Shown one piece after another: positions 17,150 through 25,868 of a stretch of 64,000 nt of DNA. The position numbers and the translations under genes were made by a program. A model generated the notes under the pieces. It searched no databases. It was not told where the DNA came from and worked only from the letters and a program-made list of their open reading frames with translations. Positions within the stretch are counted from its first letter, which is position 1. Every line of letters begins with the position of its first letter. The stretch is taken from contig JAKLJG010000010.1 in assembly GCA_023151255.1 (NCBI GenBank), forward strand, positions 30,542 to 94,541, written 5' to 3'. This stretch comes from Cyclobacteriaceae bacterium. Lineage in GTDB: Bacteria > Bacteroidota > Bacteroidia > Cytophagales > Cyclobacteriaceae.

Positions 17150-17838
17150 TTCTGCCGGTTTACCAGTAACGTATACGAGGCAAGGTTGCCGTTCTTATCG
17201 TATGACTCGGATTTGACCATACCCGCTTTTTCGGCAAACCATTCAACTGAAGAAAAATTCAGGTTCATAGCAACACCCATTTGCATTTGGGTGCTCGATT
17301 TGCTCGAGATCTTCCAGCATTCAAACGTTCCGGCTGGCGTGGTAATCGTCTCTTTCCCTTCCACTTTCCGCTCGGTAATAGTTACGGTAATTTTCATCGG
17401 TATCGGGCTACCCACGGCTGTCATGGTCACCGAACCGTTTTTCAAAGCCTGCCCGGCCGAAAGTTTTGAAGGCAATTCCAGGTTTTCGGTTTCAAATTTC
17501 AGTTCATACGAATCGAACGCTTTTTGCTGTTCCTGCGGAATAAACCTGCGCATATCCATAATAAAAACACCGCCCTCGCAGGTAACATCCAAATCAGCCT
17601 CGGTAAGTTTTTTACCTTTCTCATTGTACACCACCGTGTGCAAGGTGGCCTTATAGCCATTAGCCACAGCCTGGTAAGCCGTTACTTTCTGTTCGTTCTT
17701 GCCTACCGACTTTCCTTTACCGTTATAATTCTCATACGTCCATGTTGTTCCATCGGCCAGCACATAAAAATCATTACACTGTGCAAATGTGTAAACTGTA
17801 AAAAGAAGCAATGCCAAACTAAAGACGATGCGTTTCAT
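17146..17838 (-). CDS. Exported TapB/DUF3108-like protein
   Basis: 230 residues with a signal peptide (MKRIVFSLALLLFTVYTFAQ). The rest is predicted beta-rich with the pattern TTWTYENYNGKGK near the N-terminus and TPAGTFECWKI, then EWFAEKAGMVKSESY, near the C-terminus, as in periplasmic TapB/DUF3108-like lipocalin-type proteins. It is convergent with the WYL-like gene (4-nt overlap). Precise role unknown. Confidence 0.65.
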   Translation of the reverse strand: MKRIVFSLALLLFTVYTFAQCNDFYVLADGTTWTYENYNGKGKSVGKNEQKVTAYQAVANGYKATLHTVVYNEKGKKLTEADLDVTCEGGVFIMDMRRFIPQEQQKAFDSYELKFETENLELPSKLSAGQALKNGSVTMTAVGSPIPMKITVTITERKVEGKETITTPAGTFECWKISSKSSTQMQMGVAMNLNFSSVEWFAEKAGMVKSESYDKNGNLASYTLLVNRQN

Positions 17839-17901
17839 AGTATATTAAAATGGTATATTCCCGAATGTAGATAAAAGTTTAAAACCGGTCAAATTACCTT
17901 A

Positions 17902-18951
17902 TCATGTACGGGTGGTTCCGGGTATTTCCATAATCAAATCTGATCCATACGCCATAGCCGGAGTTTGAAAGCCGTGCTTTAAATTTTTATTGACAATTTT
18001 TTCTGCAATCAGCACACTGGTTTTGGCGGTAAGCGCGTAGCCGTTTAGCGTTTGCAGCCGGGCATGCATTTCATTCCCGGCTTCGTCCTTCACGCGGCCC
18101 CACAAATAGCTTCGGGCGGCAGCCAGTTTTTCAGCCGAAGGCCCGGGCTGCCGGTTGTCAATCTGTCGTTGCAGAAAATTTTTTACCCATTGTTGCCGAA
18201 GCAGCGGATTAATAAAGTTACTCACCTTCAGCAAACGTATTGCGCGGTTGTTCACACCGGCATAAACTTCAATGTTGGGTATGCCGGTGCTACGCCAGGC
18301 GGTGGCGATATCGCCCCAAGGGATGCACACCGTCTTGCTATTAAACGGTCCGAAATCAACATCCAACACTTTTTCAGCGGTTTTAATGGTTACATAGCTA
18401 CCTTCTTTACGGATGGTGCTTCCGTAACCAAGCCCTTGAACCATGGTTTTAGCCGTGCCCCTTGAAAATCCGCCTGACGATGCAAAAGCCATTTGCAAAC
18501 TGGTGGCCGTAGGAAGTTTCTCTTTAAGGTGAAGTGCCAGACAATCCGATGGCACCACGTCAAAACCGGTGCCGGGCATGAGCATAATACCCTTTTTCTT
18601 TGCGGCTTCATCGTAACTAAAAATCCTATCAAACACCTGGTATTCACCGGTAATGTCAGTGTAATGAGTGCCGGTATTCAAACAGGCTTCCACCATTTGC
18701 CGGGCAGTAAACTGAAACGGGCCCGCGCAATGAATAACCATGGCTCCTTTTTCAAGCAGGGCATGCAATGCCTTCGTATCAGCTAACGCAACCGACTCAA
18801 CCGGATAACCCGTTTCAGCACCTTGTTCAGCCAACTGCCGGCTGTCGCGACCCGATAAAATCACTGTAAGTCCGCGCCTGCGGCATTCCTCAACAATCAA
18901 ACGACCGGTATAGCCGTACGAACCGTAAATAATAATTGTATCAATTGCCAT
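17902..18951 (-). CDS. Saccharopine dehydrogenase-like NAD(P)-binding oxidoreductase
   Basis: 349 residues. The N-terminal Rossmann motif is IIIYGSYGYTGRLIVEEC (residues 6-23) with GAMVIHCAGPF near 68-78, as in the trans-acting enoyl reductase/saccharopine dehydrogenase-like family. The catalytic substrate cannot be deduced. The C-terminal half (SRGTAKTMVQGLG) fits the family's second domain. The start overlaps the stop of the following minus-strand upstream gene by 11 nt. Confidence 0.8.
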   Translation of the reverse strand: MAIDTIIIYGSYGYTGRLIVEECRRRGLTVILSGRDSRQLAEQGAETGYPVESVALADTKALHALLEKGAMVIHCAGPFQFTARQMVEACLNTGTHYTDITGEYQVFDRIFSYDEAAKKKGIMLMPGTGFDVVPSDCLALHLKEKLPTATSLQMAFASSGGFSRGTAKTMVQGLGYGSTIRKEGSYVTIKTAEKVLDVDFGPFNSKTVCIPWGDIATAWRSTGIPNIEVYAGVNNRAIRLLKVSNFINPLLRQQWVKNFLQRQIDNRQPGPSAEKLAAARSYLWGRVKDEAGNEMHARLQTLNGYALTAKTSVLIAEKIVNKNLKHGFQTPAMAYGSDLIMEIPGTTRT

Positions 18952-19459
18952 CGTTAGCCAGTCTATACCGGTTTAGTTTCGGTAATAGATTTTTGTACTG
19001 TTCTGAACTGCCCAATACATAAAATGCTTTTGCTGACGTGCCTGTGATAAACCCGATAAACCCCCCGGCAAACGCGCCCAGCAATCCGCCTCCGGCTGCG
19101 TGCCCCAGTTGATTGATGTTGGTGCCGCTGCCTGTGTTAAACTCATCCCAACCAATACCAAAGCCGATGATAAAGCCAATGCCTGCACCGATAAAGGTAT
19201 TGCGCTTAACGCTGTTTACTTTCCGGATTTCCAACCGGTATATTTCTTCCGGAACAACTTGTTTTGTTTCGGCCAGGTTAGAAAGACCGGCTATCGTTAT
19301 TCCGGTTTCACCGGCTTCGATTAGCATACCGGTATATTGCTCTCCGTTTTTCAGGTATAGTTTTATCAGCGATGCGCCCCTGGGGTAATTGATTTTTTGT
19401 TGCGCTCCGGCAACAGTAAAAATGAAAATAAGTGAAACTAAAGAGCCTGCCTGCCTCAT
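18941..19459 (-). CDS. Exported glycine-zipper-like protein
   Basis: 172 residues with a signal peptide ending near AGAQQ. A short beta-rich part (SLIKLYLKNGEQYTGMLIEAG) precedes a Gly-rich hydrophobic stretch (FIGAGIGFIIGFGIGWDEF and GLLGAFAGGFIGFITG) that looks like a membrane-interacting glycine zipper. It overlaps its neighbours on both sides by 4-11 nt, so it is part of a minus-strand cluster. Function unknown. Confidence 0.6.
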   Translation of the reverse strand: MRQAGSLVSLIFIFTVAGAQQKINYPRGASLIKLYLKNGEQYTGMLIEAGETGITIAGLSNLAETKQVVPEEIYRLEIRKVNSVKRNTFIGAGIGFIIGFGIGWDEFNTGSGTNINQLGHAAGGGLLGAFAGGFIGFITGTSAKAFYVLGSSEQYKNLLPKLNRYRLANDGN

Positions 19460-19878
19460 GGCTGAGAGCTTCGTTCCACACGGGTAACAAACACCCGGGT
19501 ATCGCCACGCCAGGGAAACTTCATGTAGCGCTTTACAAAATGAAGGTTTACGCGCTCGCCTGTTAACGCCACGGCCTGCAGTTCATTCAGCACCTCGGTT
19601 TCACTTGATTCAACTGAAAAATCATAGGTTTCGGCAAGCGGGCTGGCTCCCTTTAAAGTACCAAAAGCTTCACGGCTAAGCTGCCCTTCGTAGGTTTTAA
19701 AGATCACTCCCTTTTCGGCAATACGCAAAACTTTGCCGGCCATCACTCCACGTTCAAAAACACCAAAATACAGAAACAACATTACTGCCAAGCCAAGGCC
19801 CAGTAAAACCAGGAGTAAGCGTTTAACGAATTTTACCGTTGCTGTTTTTGCACGACTTACAAAGCCCTGATTTTCCAT
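19456..19878 (-). CDS. Conserved membrane-anchored protein, unknown function
   Basis: 140 residues: N-terminal basic stretch, a membrane helix at about 19-40 (LLLVLLGLGLAVMLFLYFGVF), then a small periplasmic part with RVAEKGVIFKTYEG-like text near 55-67. Similar short proteins are widespread in Bacteroidota, often mislabelled as 6-phosphogluconate dehydrogenase. It sits 2 nt downstream of frr on the same strand and overlaps the next gene by 4 nt. Confidence 0.65.
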   Translation of the reverse strand: MENQGFVSRAKTATVKFVKRLLLVLLGLGLAVMLFLYFGVFERGVMAGKVLRIAEKGVIFKTYEGQLSREAFGTLKGASPLAETYDFSVESSETEVLNELQAVALTGERVNLHFVKRYMKFPWRGDTRVFVTRVERSSQP

Positions 19879-19880
19879 GG

Positions 19881-20435
19881 TTAAACCGTTAGAATTTCAC
19901 TTTCCTTTTTCTTCATCAGGGCGTCAATCTTGGCTATAAACTCATCGGTAAACTTCTGTACAGTGGCTTCGGCATCTTTAATATCATCTTCACTGGTGCC
20001 CTTTATCTTCTTCAGGTGCTCGTTGGTCTCTTTGCGGATGTTGCGTATGCTAACGCGGCCCTGCTCACACTCGTGCCCAACCTGTTTTACCAGTTGTTTA
20101 CGTCTTTCTTCGGTTAGCATCGGTATATTAACAATTACCTGCTGGCCATCATTTTGCGGGTTAAGGCCCAGGTTGGCATCGCGGATGGCCTTTTCAATTT
20201 CGGGAATGAGGTTCTTCTCCCAGGGTTTGATGAAGATGGTCCGTGCATCGGGGGTGGTCATTGATGACACCTGGTTTAGCGGTGTCATGGTGCCGTAATA
20301 AGAAACCTGCACCCCATCGAGCATAGCCGGGTTGGCTTTGCCCGCACGGATTTTCGTTAACTCATGCCCCACATGGTTAAGCGTCTTCATCATGTGTTCT
20401 TTGGCATCTTCAAGGTACATTTCAATTTCGTCCAT
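19881..20435 (-). CDS. frr: Ribosome recycling factor
   Basis: 184 residues, standard length. The family pattern is clear: ELTKIRAGKANPAMLDGVQVSYYG near 24-47, VNIPMLTEERRKQLVKQV near 106-123 and VSIRNIRKETNEHLKK near 131-146. It splits post-termination ribosomes with EF-G. pyrH lies 62 nt upstream on the same strand, the classic pyrH-frr pairing. Confidence 0.98.
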   Translation of the reverse strand: MDEIEMYLEDAKEHMMKTLNHVGHELTKIRAGKANPAMLDGVQVSYYGTMTPLNQVSSMTTPDARTIFIKPWEKNLIPEIEKAIRDANLGLNPQNDGQQVIVNIPMLTEERRKQLVKQVGHECEQGRVSIRNIRKETNEHLKKIKGTSEDDIKDAEATVQKFTDEFIAKIDALMKKKESEILTV

Positions 20436-20497
20436 AATACAACGGTTTTCTATCGAAACAACACTACATGCAAGTTACTTCGCATCGTGAAAAGGAA

Positions 20498-21205
20498 CTA
20501 ACTGATAAGCGTGCCGGCCTCTTCGCCCATTGCTACTTTCATCAGGTTTCCCTTCTTATTCATATCGAAAACAATTATCGGCAATTTGTTTTCCATACAT
20601 AGCGTAAAGGCGGTCATGTCCATAATGTTTAGGTTTTTCTCATAAGCTTCCTGGAACGACAGCTTGCTGTAGCGGACGGCATCGTTAAACTTTTCGGGAT
20701 CTTTATTGTACACACCATCCACGCGTGTTCCCTTCAACACTACGTTGGCCTGTATTTCAATGGCGCGCAGGCTGGCGGTGGAGTCGGTGGTGAAATACGG
20801 GTTGCCGATGCCTGCCCCGAAAATAACAATCCGACCCTTTTCGAGGTGGCGGATGGCCCTGCGCCTGATAAACGGTTCGCACACCTGCTCCATTTTAATG
20901 CCCGACATCAGCCGGGTGTATAGCCCGTGCCGTTCAAGCGCACTCTGCAAGGCCATGGCATTGATAACAGTTGCCAACATACCCATGTAATCGCCCTGCA
21001 CGCGGTCAATACCCAATACATCGGCCTCGCCTCCGCGAAAAATATTTCCACCTCCTATTACAATGGCCAGTTCAACGCCTTTCTCCTTAACACGCTTAAC
21101 TTCTTCAGAATATTGCTCAAGCATGGCCGGGTCGATGTGGGTTTCTTTGTTGGAGCCCTGCAGGGCCTCTCCGCTAAGTTTGAGCAGGATGCGCTTGTAC
21201 TTCAT
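20498..21205 (-). CDS. pyrH: UMP kinase
   Basis: 235 residues, full length. The amino-acid-kinase fold signatures are [14 protein letters not shown] at the start, [11 protein letters not shown] near 48-58, and [20 protein letters not shown] near 129-148. It phosphorylates UMP to UDP and is usually regulated by GTP and UTP. It heads the pyrH-frr pair. Confidence 0.98.
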   Translation of the reverse strand: MKYKRILLKLSGEALQGSNKETHIDPAMLEQYSEEVKRVKEKGVELAIVIGGGNIFRGGEADVLGIDRVQGDYMGMLATVINAMALQSALERHGLYTRLMSGIKMEQVCEPFIRRRAIRHLEKGRIVIFGAGIGNPYFTTDSTASLRAIEIQANVVLKGTRVDGVYNKDPEKFNDAVRYSKLSFQEAYEKNLNIMDMTAFTLCMENKLPIIVFDMNKKGNLMKVAMGEEAGTLIS

Positions 21206-21263
21206 AACTGATGACTAAAATCCCGGCAATATATTCAGAAATGCGGCATGCATCAAAAGCGTT

Positions 21264-21764
21264 TCAGCTGCCGAATTCAATCAACACCTGTCCTTTCTCA
21301 ACGCTGTCGCCTTTTTTTACTTTAACGGTTTTAACGGTGGCCGGGCCGGATGCCTTCAGTACATTTTCCATCTTCATGGCTTCCAGAATAAGCAGCGGAT
21401 CGCCTGCATTGACGGCATCACCTGTGGCTACCTTCAAGTCAACAATCAGCCCGGGCATTGGCGCCTTAATTAGCTGCAGAGCACCGGTCGATGCACTGTT
21501 CATCCCCAGTTTTTCCAGCAGCAAATCAAAGCGATCCTTAACCTTCACCTCGTAGTTGGTGCCGTTGATCTTAATGGTAAAAACCTTTGCTGTGGGATCA
21601 GCCTTGACCACTTCGGCCCGGTAACTTTGTTTATTATAAATGATGTGGAAGTAACCGTCACCGATTTCCACCACATCCCAATCCAATCTTTCCCCATCGA
21701 CCAGTAGGCCGTCAGGCGAAGAGGCCAGCGAAAACGTGCGTTTATTAACCTGAGCTGTAAGCAT
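21264..21764 (-). CDS. Biotin/lipoyl carrier protein (acyl-CoA carboxylase BCCP-type)
   Basis: 166 residues from ATG 21764; the open frame extends to 21824, but that would intrude on the divergent promoter of the thiamine leader. The C-terminal 70 residues are a biotinyl domain with the modified Lys in EAMKMEN. The N-terminal half (LVDGERLDWDVVEIGDGYFHIIY) is the non-biotinyl linking domain seen in propionyl/methylcrotonyl-CoA carboxylase alpha chains. No carboxylase partners lie next to it. Substrate unknown. Confidence 0.85.
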   Translation of the reverse strand: MLTAQVNKRTFSLASSPDGLLVDGERLDWDVVEIGDGYFHIIYNKQSYRAEVVKADPTAKVFTIKINGTNYEVKVKDRFDLLLEKLGMNSASTGALQLIKAPMPGLIVDLKVATGDAVNAGDPLLILEAMKMENVLKASGPATVKTVKVKKGDSVEKGQVLIEFGS

Positions 21765-21784
21765 GGTCAAAAATAGAACATACC

Positions 21785-21817
21785 TTGCAGAAATCAGCAT
21801 ACAGATGATTACCTTTG
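21785..21817 (+). promoter_or_regulatory. Candidate Bacteroidota-type promoter for the TPP leader
   Basis: A -7 element TACCTTTG (21810-21817) matches TAnnTTTG, with TTG at 21785-21787 about 22 nt upstream as a -33 element. It sits just before the riboswitch. The -7 box slightly overlaps the first bases of helix P1, so the true start may be shifted; spacing is a little long. Confidence 0.45.
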
Positions 21818-21897
21818 CCTCCAAGGGGTGCCTTAAAACAACGGGCTGAGATTATACCCATAGAACCTGATGCCGGTAATGCGGCCGAAGGGAGGCA
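21816..21897 (+). promoter_or_regulatory. TPP (thiamine pyrophosphate) riboswitch
   Basis: The THI element is well conserved: helix P1 from TGCCTCC (21816-21822) with GGAGGCA (21891-21897), the GGGGTGCC segment, the CTGAGAT core, ACCC, AACCTGATGC, GGTAATGC and GAAGGGA. These are the pyrimidine- and pyrophosphate-sensing parts of the TPP aptamer. Downstream are a GTCCTG-atgg-CAGGAC hairpin (21900-21915) and a larger GGTTTAA...TTAAACC stem (21916-21962) ending 8 nt before the receptor ATG, which fits translational control. Expected effect: repression when thiamine is plentiful. Confidence 0.95.
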
Positions 21898-21970
21898 ATG
21901 TCCTGATGGCAGGACGGTTTAATGTAAGCGGCACATTCCCCTGTGTGCTGCAGGCTTAAACCAGATAAAC

Positions 21971-24328
21971 ATGATTAAAAAAATTGCAGTTGTTTGCATG
22001 CTGCTGGCAAGCAGCGGTGCATACACCCAACATCGTATTCACGGCAAAGTTGAAGATGCCAAAACTAAAACCGCCCTGGCGGGTGCTACCGTTACACGAC
22101 TGAATGATCGGGTAACGACCGTAACTGATCGAGACGGTTATTTCAGCATCGCACCGTTAACGGAAGGGGTTACTGGGCTTGAGGTTCGGTTTGTTGGTTA
22201 TGAAACGCAACAGCTAACTGTAAAACCCGGTGAAGATGAACTGCTGATCGGGTTAGTTGAAGCGGCCCGACTAACGGATGAGGTGATTATCGTGGCCACC
22301 CGTGCGGGCGAAAAAACACCAACCACCTTTACTACCGTTTCAAAAGAAGAATTGCAGCGACAAAATTTCGGACAGGATTTACCCCTGTTACTCAACTGGA
22401 CACCTTCGCTGGTTACCACATCCGATGCCGGCAACGGCTTTGGCTATACCGGCATGCGCATCCGCGGAAGCGATGCCACCCGCATTAACGTAACCATCAA
22501 CGGCATCCCGTACAACGACAGCGAATCGCAGGGTACGTTTTGGGTTGACATCCCTGATATTGCCTCATCCACCCAGAGCATCCAAATCCAGCGGGGTGTC
22601 GGCACTTCTACCAATGGCGGGGGCGCTTTTGGTGCCACCGTAAATTTACAAACCAACACATTGATAGCTGAACCGTATGCCGAGGCAATTGTTTCGGCAG
22701 GATCGTTTAACACCCAGCGCTACACAGTTCAATCCGGAACGGGGTTGCTCAACGGTAAATGGGCCTTAGATGCACGCCTTTCCAGAATTACTTCTGACGG
22801 CTACGTGGAGCGCGCCTCATCTGATTTGGGTTCGTATTTTCTGAGTGCGGGCTATCATGGTAAAAACACGTTGGTTAAAGCCCTTGTTTTTGGCGGCCAC
22901 GAAGTCACGTATCAGTCGTGGTACGGCCTGGATGAAACCACCATGAGATTAAACAGGCGGTTTAACTATGCCGGTGCGATTTATGACGAAAACTATAATG
23001 TGCTGCGGTATTATGAAAACCAGGTTGACGATTACACACAACATCATTACCAATTGCATGTTTCTCAAAGGCTTAATCCGAACTGGAATGCCACTATAGC
23101 CCTTCACTATACACGTGGATTTGGGTTTTATGAAGAATACCACCAGGGCGATTCATTAAAATACCTCGGCTTGCCCGATTACACCGTTGGCGATACTACT
23201 ATTTCAGCCATGGATGTGGTGGTGCAGCGGTGGCTCGATAACCATTTTTACGGCACCACCTTCTCATTGAATTACGAAAAGAACCGCACCAACCTGATTA
23301 TCGGAGGCGCACTGAATCAATACGGCAATGCGCGCCACTTCGGCAAGCTGATTTGGGCCCAGTTCGCTGATGCAGTTCCTTCAACCAACTATACCTATTA
23401 CAACGGCTCATCCGTAAAGAATGATTTAAACGGGTACATTAAATTCCATTACGATATAACAAACCGGTTGAATGGATTTATCGACTTGCAGTACAGGCAT
23501 GTTTTCTATAAAACAGCAGGCCTGCGCGATGATCAAAGCAGGTATGAGGTAACTGAAACCTTCAATTTCTTAAATCCGAAAGCCGGTATCAGCTACACGC
23601 TGGCAGATCAAAGTATGCTCTATGCTTCCTATGCCATTGCCCACCGCGAACCGAACCGTACGGATTACCTCGACAGTGACACCAAGCCTAAACCCGAACG
23701 CCTGGGCAACCTGGAGGCCGGCTGGCGAAAACAAACGCCTGCCCAAACCATTGAAATAAACTACTACCTGATGAGCTACAAAGATCAACTGGTACTTACC
23801 GGTGAACTGGACAACGCAGGTTATCCCATCCGTGCAAACGTGGGCAGCAGTTACCGCACCGGTATGGAAGTATCATCCGGCTTACGGTTAAACCGATCAC
23901 TCACCTGGAATATCAATGCCACGCTTAGTAAAAATATTAACCGCAACTATACGTTTACCGACAGTAACAACGATTTGGTAACACGCAACACCCCGATCAT
24001 TCTTTCACCCAATTTCGTTACCGGCAGTCAACTTACCTGGCAACTCAACAGGCTGGTTACGGCCTCGTTGTTAAGCAAGTATGTTGGCGGCCAATTTCTT
24101 GACAATACCGGAGATGAATCGCTTAACCTGGATGCTTATTTTGTAAATGATTTGCGTTTAAGTTATCGGGTTCCGCTTAAAGCATTTCGCACCATAGAAG
24201 TAAGCTTGCTGGTTAATAACATATTTAATGCAGACTATGCAGCCAATGGTTACGTCTATAACGGAACCGCATATTATTACCCACAAGCAGGCCGGCATTA
24301 TTTGGCCATGCTGCAGCTGAAATTTTAA
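21971..24328 (+). CDS. TonB-dependent outer-membrane receptor, predicted thiamine-related uptake
   Basis: 785 residues: signal peptide (ends near GAYTQ), CarboxypepD_reg-like domain (about 24-105), plug domain (about 115-230, with RIRGSDATRINVTINGIPYND and NGGGAFGATVNLQT) and a 22-strand barrel ending in the aromatic-rich YYPQAGRHYLAMLQLKF. The full plug and barrel mark it as energised by TonB. Control by a TPP riboswitch directly upstream indicates uptake of thiamine, its phosphate or a precursor across the outer membrane (compare riboswitch-linked Omr1-type receptors of Bacteroidota). The exact substrate is inferred. Confidence 0.92.
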   Translation: MIKKIAVVCMLLASSGAYTQHRIHGKVEDAKTKTALAGATVTRLNDRVTTVTDRDGYFSIAPLTEGVTGLEVRFVGYETQQLTVKPGEDELLIGLVEAARLTDEVIIVATRAGEKTPTTFTTVSKEELQRQNFGQDLPLLLNWTPSLVTTSDAGNGFGYTGMRIRGSDATRINVTINGIPYNDSESQGTFWVDIPDIASSTQSIQIQRGVGTSTNGGGAFGATVNLQTNTLIAEPYAEAIVSAGSFNTQRYTVQSGTGLLNGKWALDARLSRITSDGYVERASSDLGSYFLSAGYHGKNTLVKALVFGGHEVTYQSWYGLDETTMRLNRRFNYAGAIYDENYNVLRYYENQVDDYTQHHYQLHVSQRLNPNWNATIALHYTRGFGFYEEYHQGDSLKYLGLPDYTVGDTTISAMDVVVQRWLDNHFYGTTFSLNYEKNRTNLIIGGALNQYGNARHFGKLIWAQFADAVPSTNYTYYNGSSVKNDLNGYIKFHYDITNRLNGFIDLQYRHVFYKTAGLRDDQSRYEVTETFNFLNPKAGISYTLADQSMLYASYAIAHREPNRTDYLDSDTKPKPERLGNLEAGWRKQTPAQTIEINYYLMSYKDQLVLTGELDNAGYPIRANVGSSYRTGMEVSSGLRLNRSLTWNINATLSKNINRNYTFTDSNNDLVTRNTPIILSPNFVTGSQLTWQLNRLVTASLLSKYVGGQFLDNTGDESLNLDAYFVNDLRLSYRVPLKAFRTIEVSLLVNNIFNADYAANGYVYNGTAYYYPQAGRHYLAMLQLKF

Positions 24329-24403
24329 CAATTCTTTTAACCCGTAATCTTAAAGTGTATAAGGAAATGGCCGGGGGTGTGCTTACTTTTGCCCTCTCCG
24401 GCC

Positions 24404-25249
24404 ATGACCTCCTTTAAAGCCCTTGCTGAATCATTACTGCGCCTGACACGGGCCTGGAACCTGATTATCCTGGCTCTTGCTCAGTATTTTACAGCCTATT
24501 TTCTGATTGGGAGCCACACCCTGCCGGACTGGCGGCTGTTTGTGCTGGTCGCCTCAACCGCCCTGATTGCCGCAGCAGGGTATGTAATCAACGATTATTA
24601 CGATATGAAAATAGACATCATCAACCGGCCCGGCCGGGTGGTGGTGGGCAAGTTTATTCACCGAAGGTTTGCCATCATGCTGCATGCACTATTATCGTTC
24701 ATGGGTATTGCACTGGGGCTTCTGTTATCATGGTGGATTGTTGCCATCAATGTTTTTTCAGTGGCCATGTTATGGTTCTATTCAAACCTGCTGAAACGAT
24801 TACCGTTTGTAGGCAACCTGGCCGTTTCTATTTTAACCGGGCTTTCCATCGCGGTGATTAACCTGCTGTATCATACACCCAACCTGCTGGTAATCATCTA
24901 TGCGGTCTTTGCATTTTTTATGACACTGATTCGTGAAGTCATCAAAGACATGGAAGACTTAAAAGGCGATAACACGTACGGATGCAAAACACTTCCGATT
25001 GTTTGGGGAGTGCGCAAGACTAAACTATTTCTTTACGCACTTATCGCCCTGTTTACATTAAGTGTATTGTTTATCAACTACGTCTATGTGAAATTGCAGA
25101 TGATTTATTTTATCATGTTCCTGTTCGTGCCGTTGGCCTGGCTGGTGTCGCGCCTGGCACGGGCCGATACCATGCGCGATTTCGGCTGGCTGAGCAGTTT
25201 TTGCAAGGTGATTCTGCTGCTCGGCATTTTAAGCATGGCCCTTGTTTAG
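24404..25249 (+). CDS. UbiA-family prenyltransferase (geranylgeranylglycerol-phosphate geranylgeranyltransferase-like)
   Basis: 281 residues from ATG 24404, chosen over GTG 24377 because a -7-like TACTTTTG (24384-24391) precedes it. Eight to nine membrane helices. Both Asp-rich motifs of the UbiA family are visible: NDYYDMKIDIINRPGR near residues 65-80 and KDMEDLKGDNTYGCKTLP near 183-200. Members of this subgroup in Bacteroidota are annotated as transferring a second prenyl chain to GGGP (DGGGP synthase-like). Together with the GGGP synthase at 2.1 kb this suggests an archaeal-type ether lipid route; other UbiA substrates such as quinone or heme precursors remain possible. Confidence 0.8.
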   Translation: MTSFKALAESLLRLTRAWNLIILALAQYFTAYFLIGSHTLPDWRLFVLVASTALIAAAGYVINDYYDMKIDIINRPGRVVVGKFIHRRFAIMLHALLSFMGIALGLLLSWWIVAINVFSVAMLWFYSNLLKRLPFVGNLAVSILTGLSIAVINLLYHTPNLLVIIYAVFAFFMTLIREVIKDMEDLKGDNTYGCKTLPIVWGVRKTKLFLYALIALFTLSVLFINYVYVKLQMIYFIMFLFVPLAWLVSRLARADTMRDFGWLSSFCKVILLLGILSMALV

Positions 25250-25259
25250 TTTTTTATTT

Positions 25260-25868
25260 ATGCAAAAACAACAGCCCGATTCCGACAACTCCGTACACGA
25301 AAAACGGTTGGCCATCTTTGCTTCCGGCAGCGGCACAAATGCCGAGGCCATTATGACCTATTTTGCAAACCATCCCTCGGTTTCGGTAGCAGCACTACTG
25401 AGTAATAACCCGAATGCCTACGCGTTACAGCGCGCACAAAAATTTAACGTGCCGACTTTCGTATTTAATCGTCATCAGTTTAAGGAGTCGCACGAAGTGT
25501 TATCCTGGCTCATTGAAAAGAAAATCACCCACCTGGTGCTGGCCGGTTTTATGTGGCTGGTGCCCGATTACCTGGTAAACGCCTATGCCGGAAGGATCAT
25601 TAACATCCACCCGGCCCTGCTGCCCCGGTATGGTGGCAAGGGTATGTACGGCATGCACGTGCACGAAGCCGTAAAGGCTGCCGGTGAAAAGGAAACCGGT
25701 ATTACCATCCACCTGGTTAATGAGCGATACGATGAGGGGAAAATTTTGCTGCAGGCACGGGTAAAACTAACAGGTACTGAAACAGCTGATGAGATTGCCG
25801 CTAAAGTACACGAACTGGAATACCGGCATTATCCGGATGTAATAGAAAAATGGGTCAGAAATTCCTGA
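25260..25868 (+). CDS. purN: Phosphoribosylglycinamide formyltransferase
   Basis: 202 residues from ATG 25260 (TTG 25242 is an alternative). The folate-binding formyltransferase fold shows LAIFASGSGTNAEAIM near 19-34, VLAGFMWLVPDYLV, the catalytic triad region NIHPALLP (Asn, His) near 111-118 and the Asp in NERYDEGKILLQ. It formylates GAR in purine synthesis. Convergent with the next minus-strand gene. Confidence 0.96.
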   Translation: MQKQQPDSDNSVHEKRLAIFASGSGTNAEAIMTYFANHPSVSVAALLSNNPNAYALQRAQKFNVPTFVFNRHQFKESHEVLSWLIEKKITHLVLAGFMWLVPDYLVNAYAGRIINIHPALLPRYGGKGMYGMHVHEAVKAAGEKETGITIHLVNERYDEGKILLQARVKLTGTETADEIAAKVHELEYRHYPDVIEKWVRNS

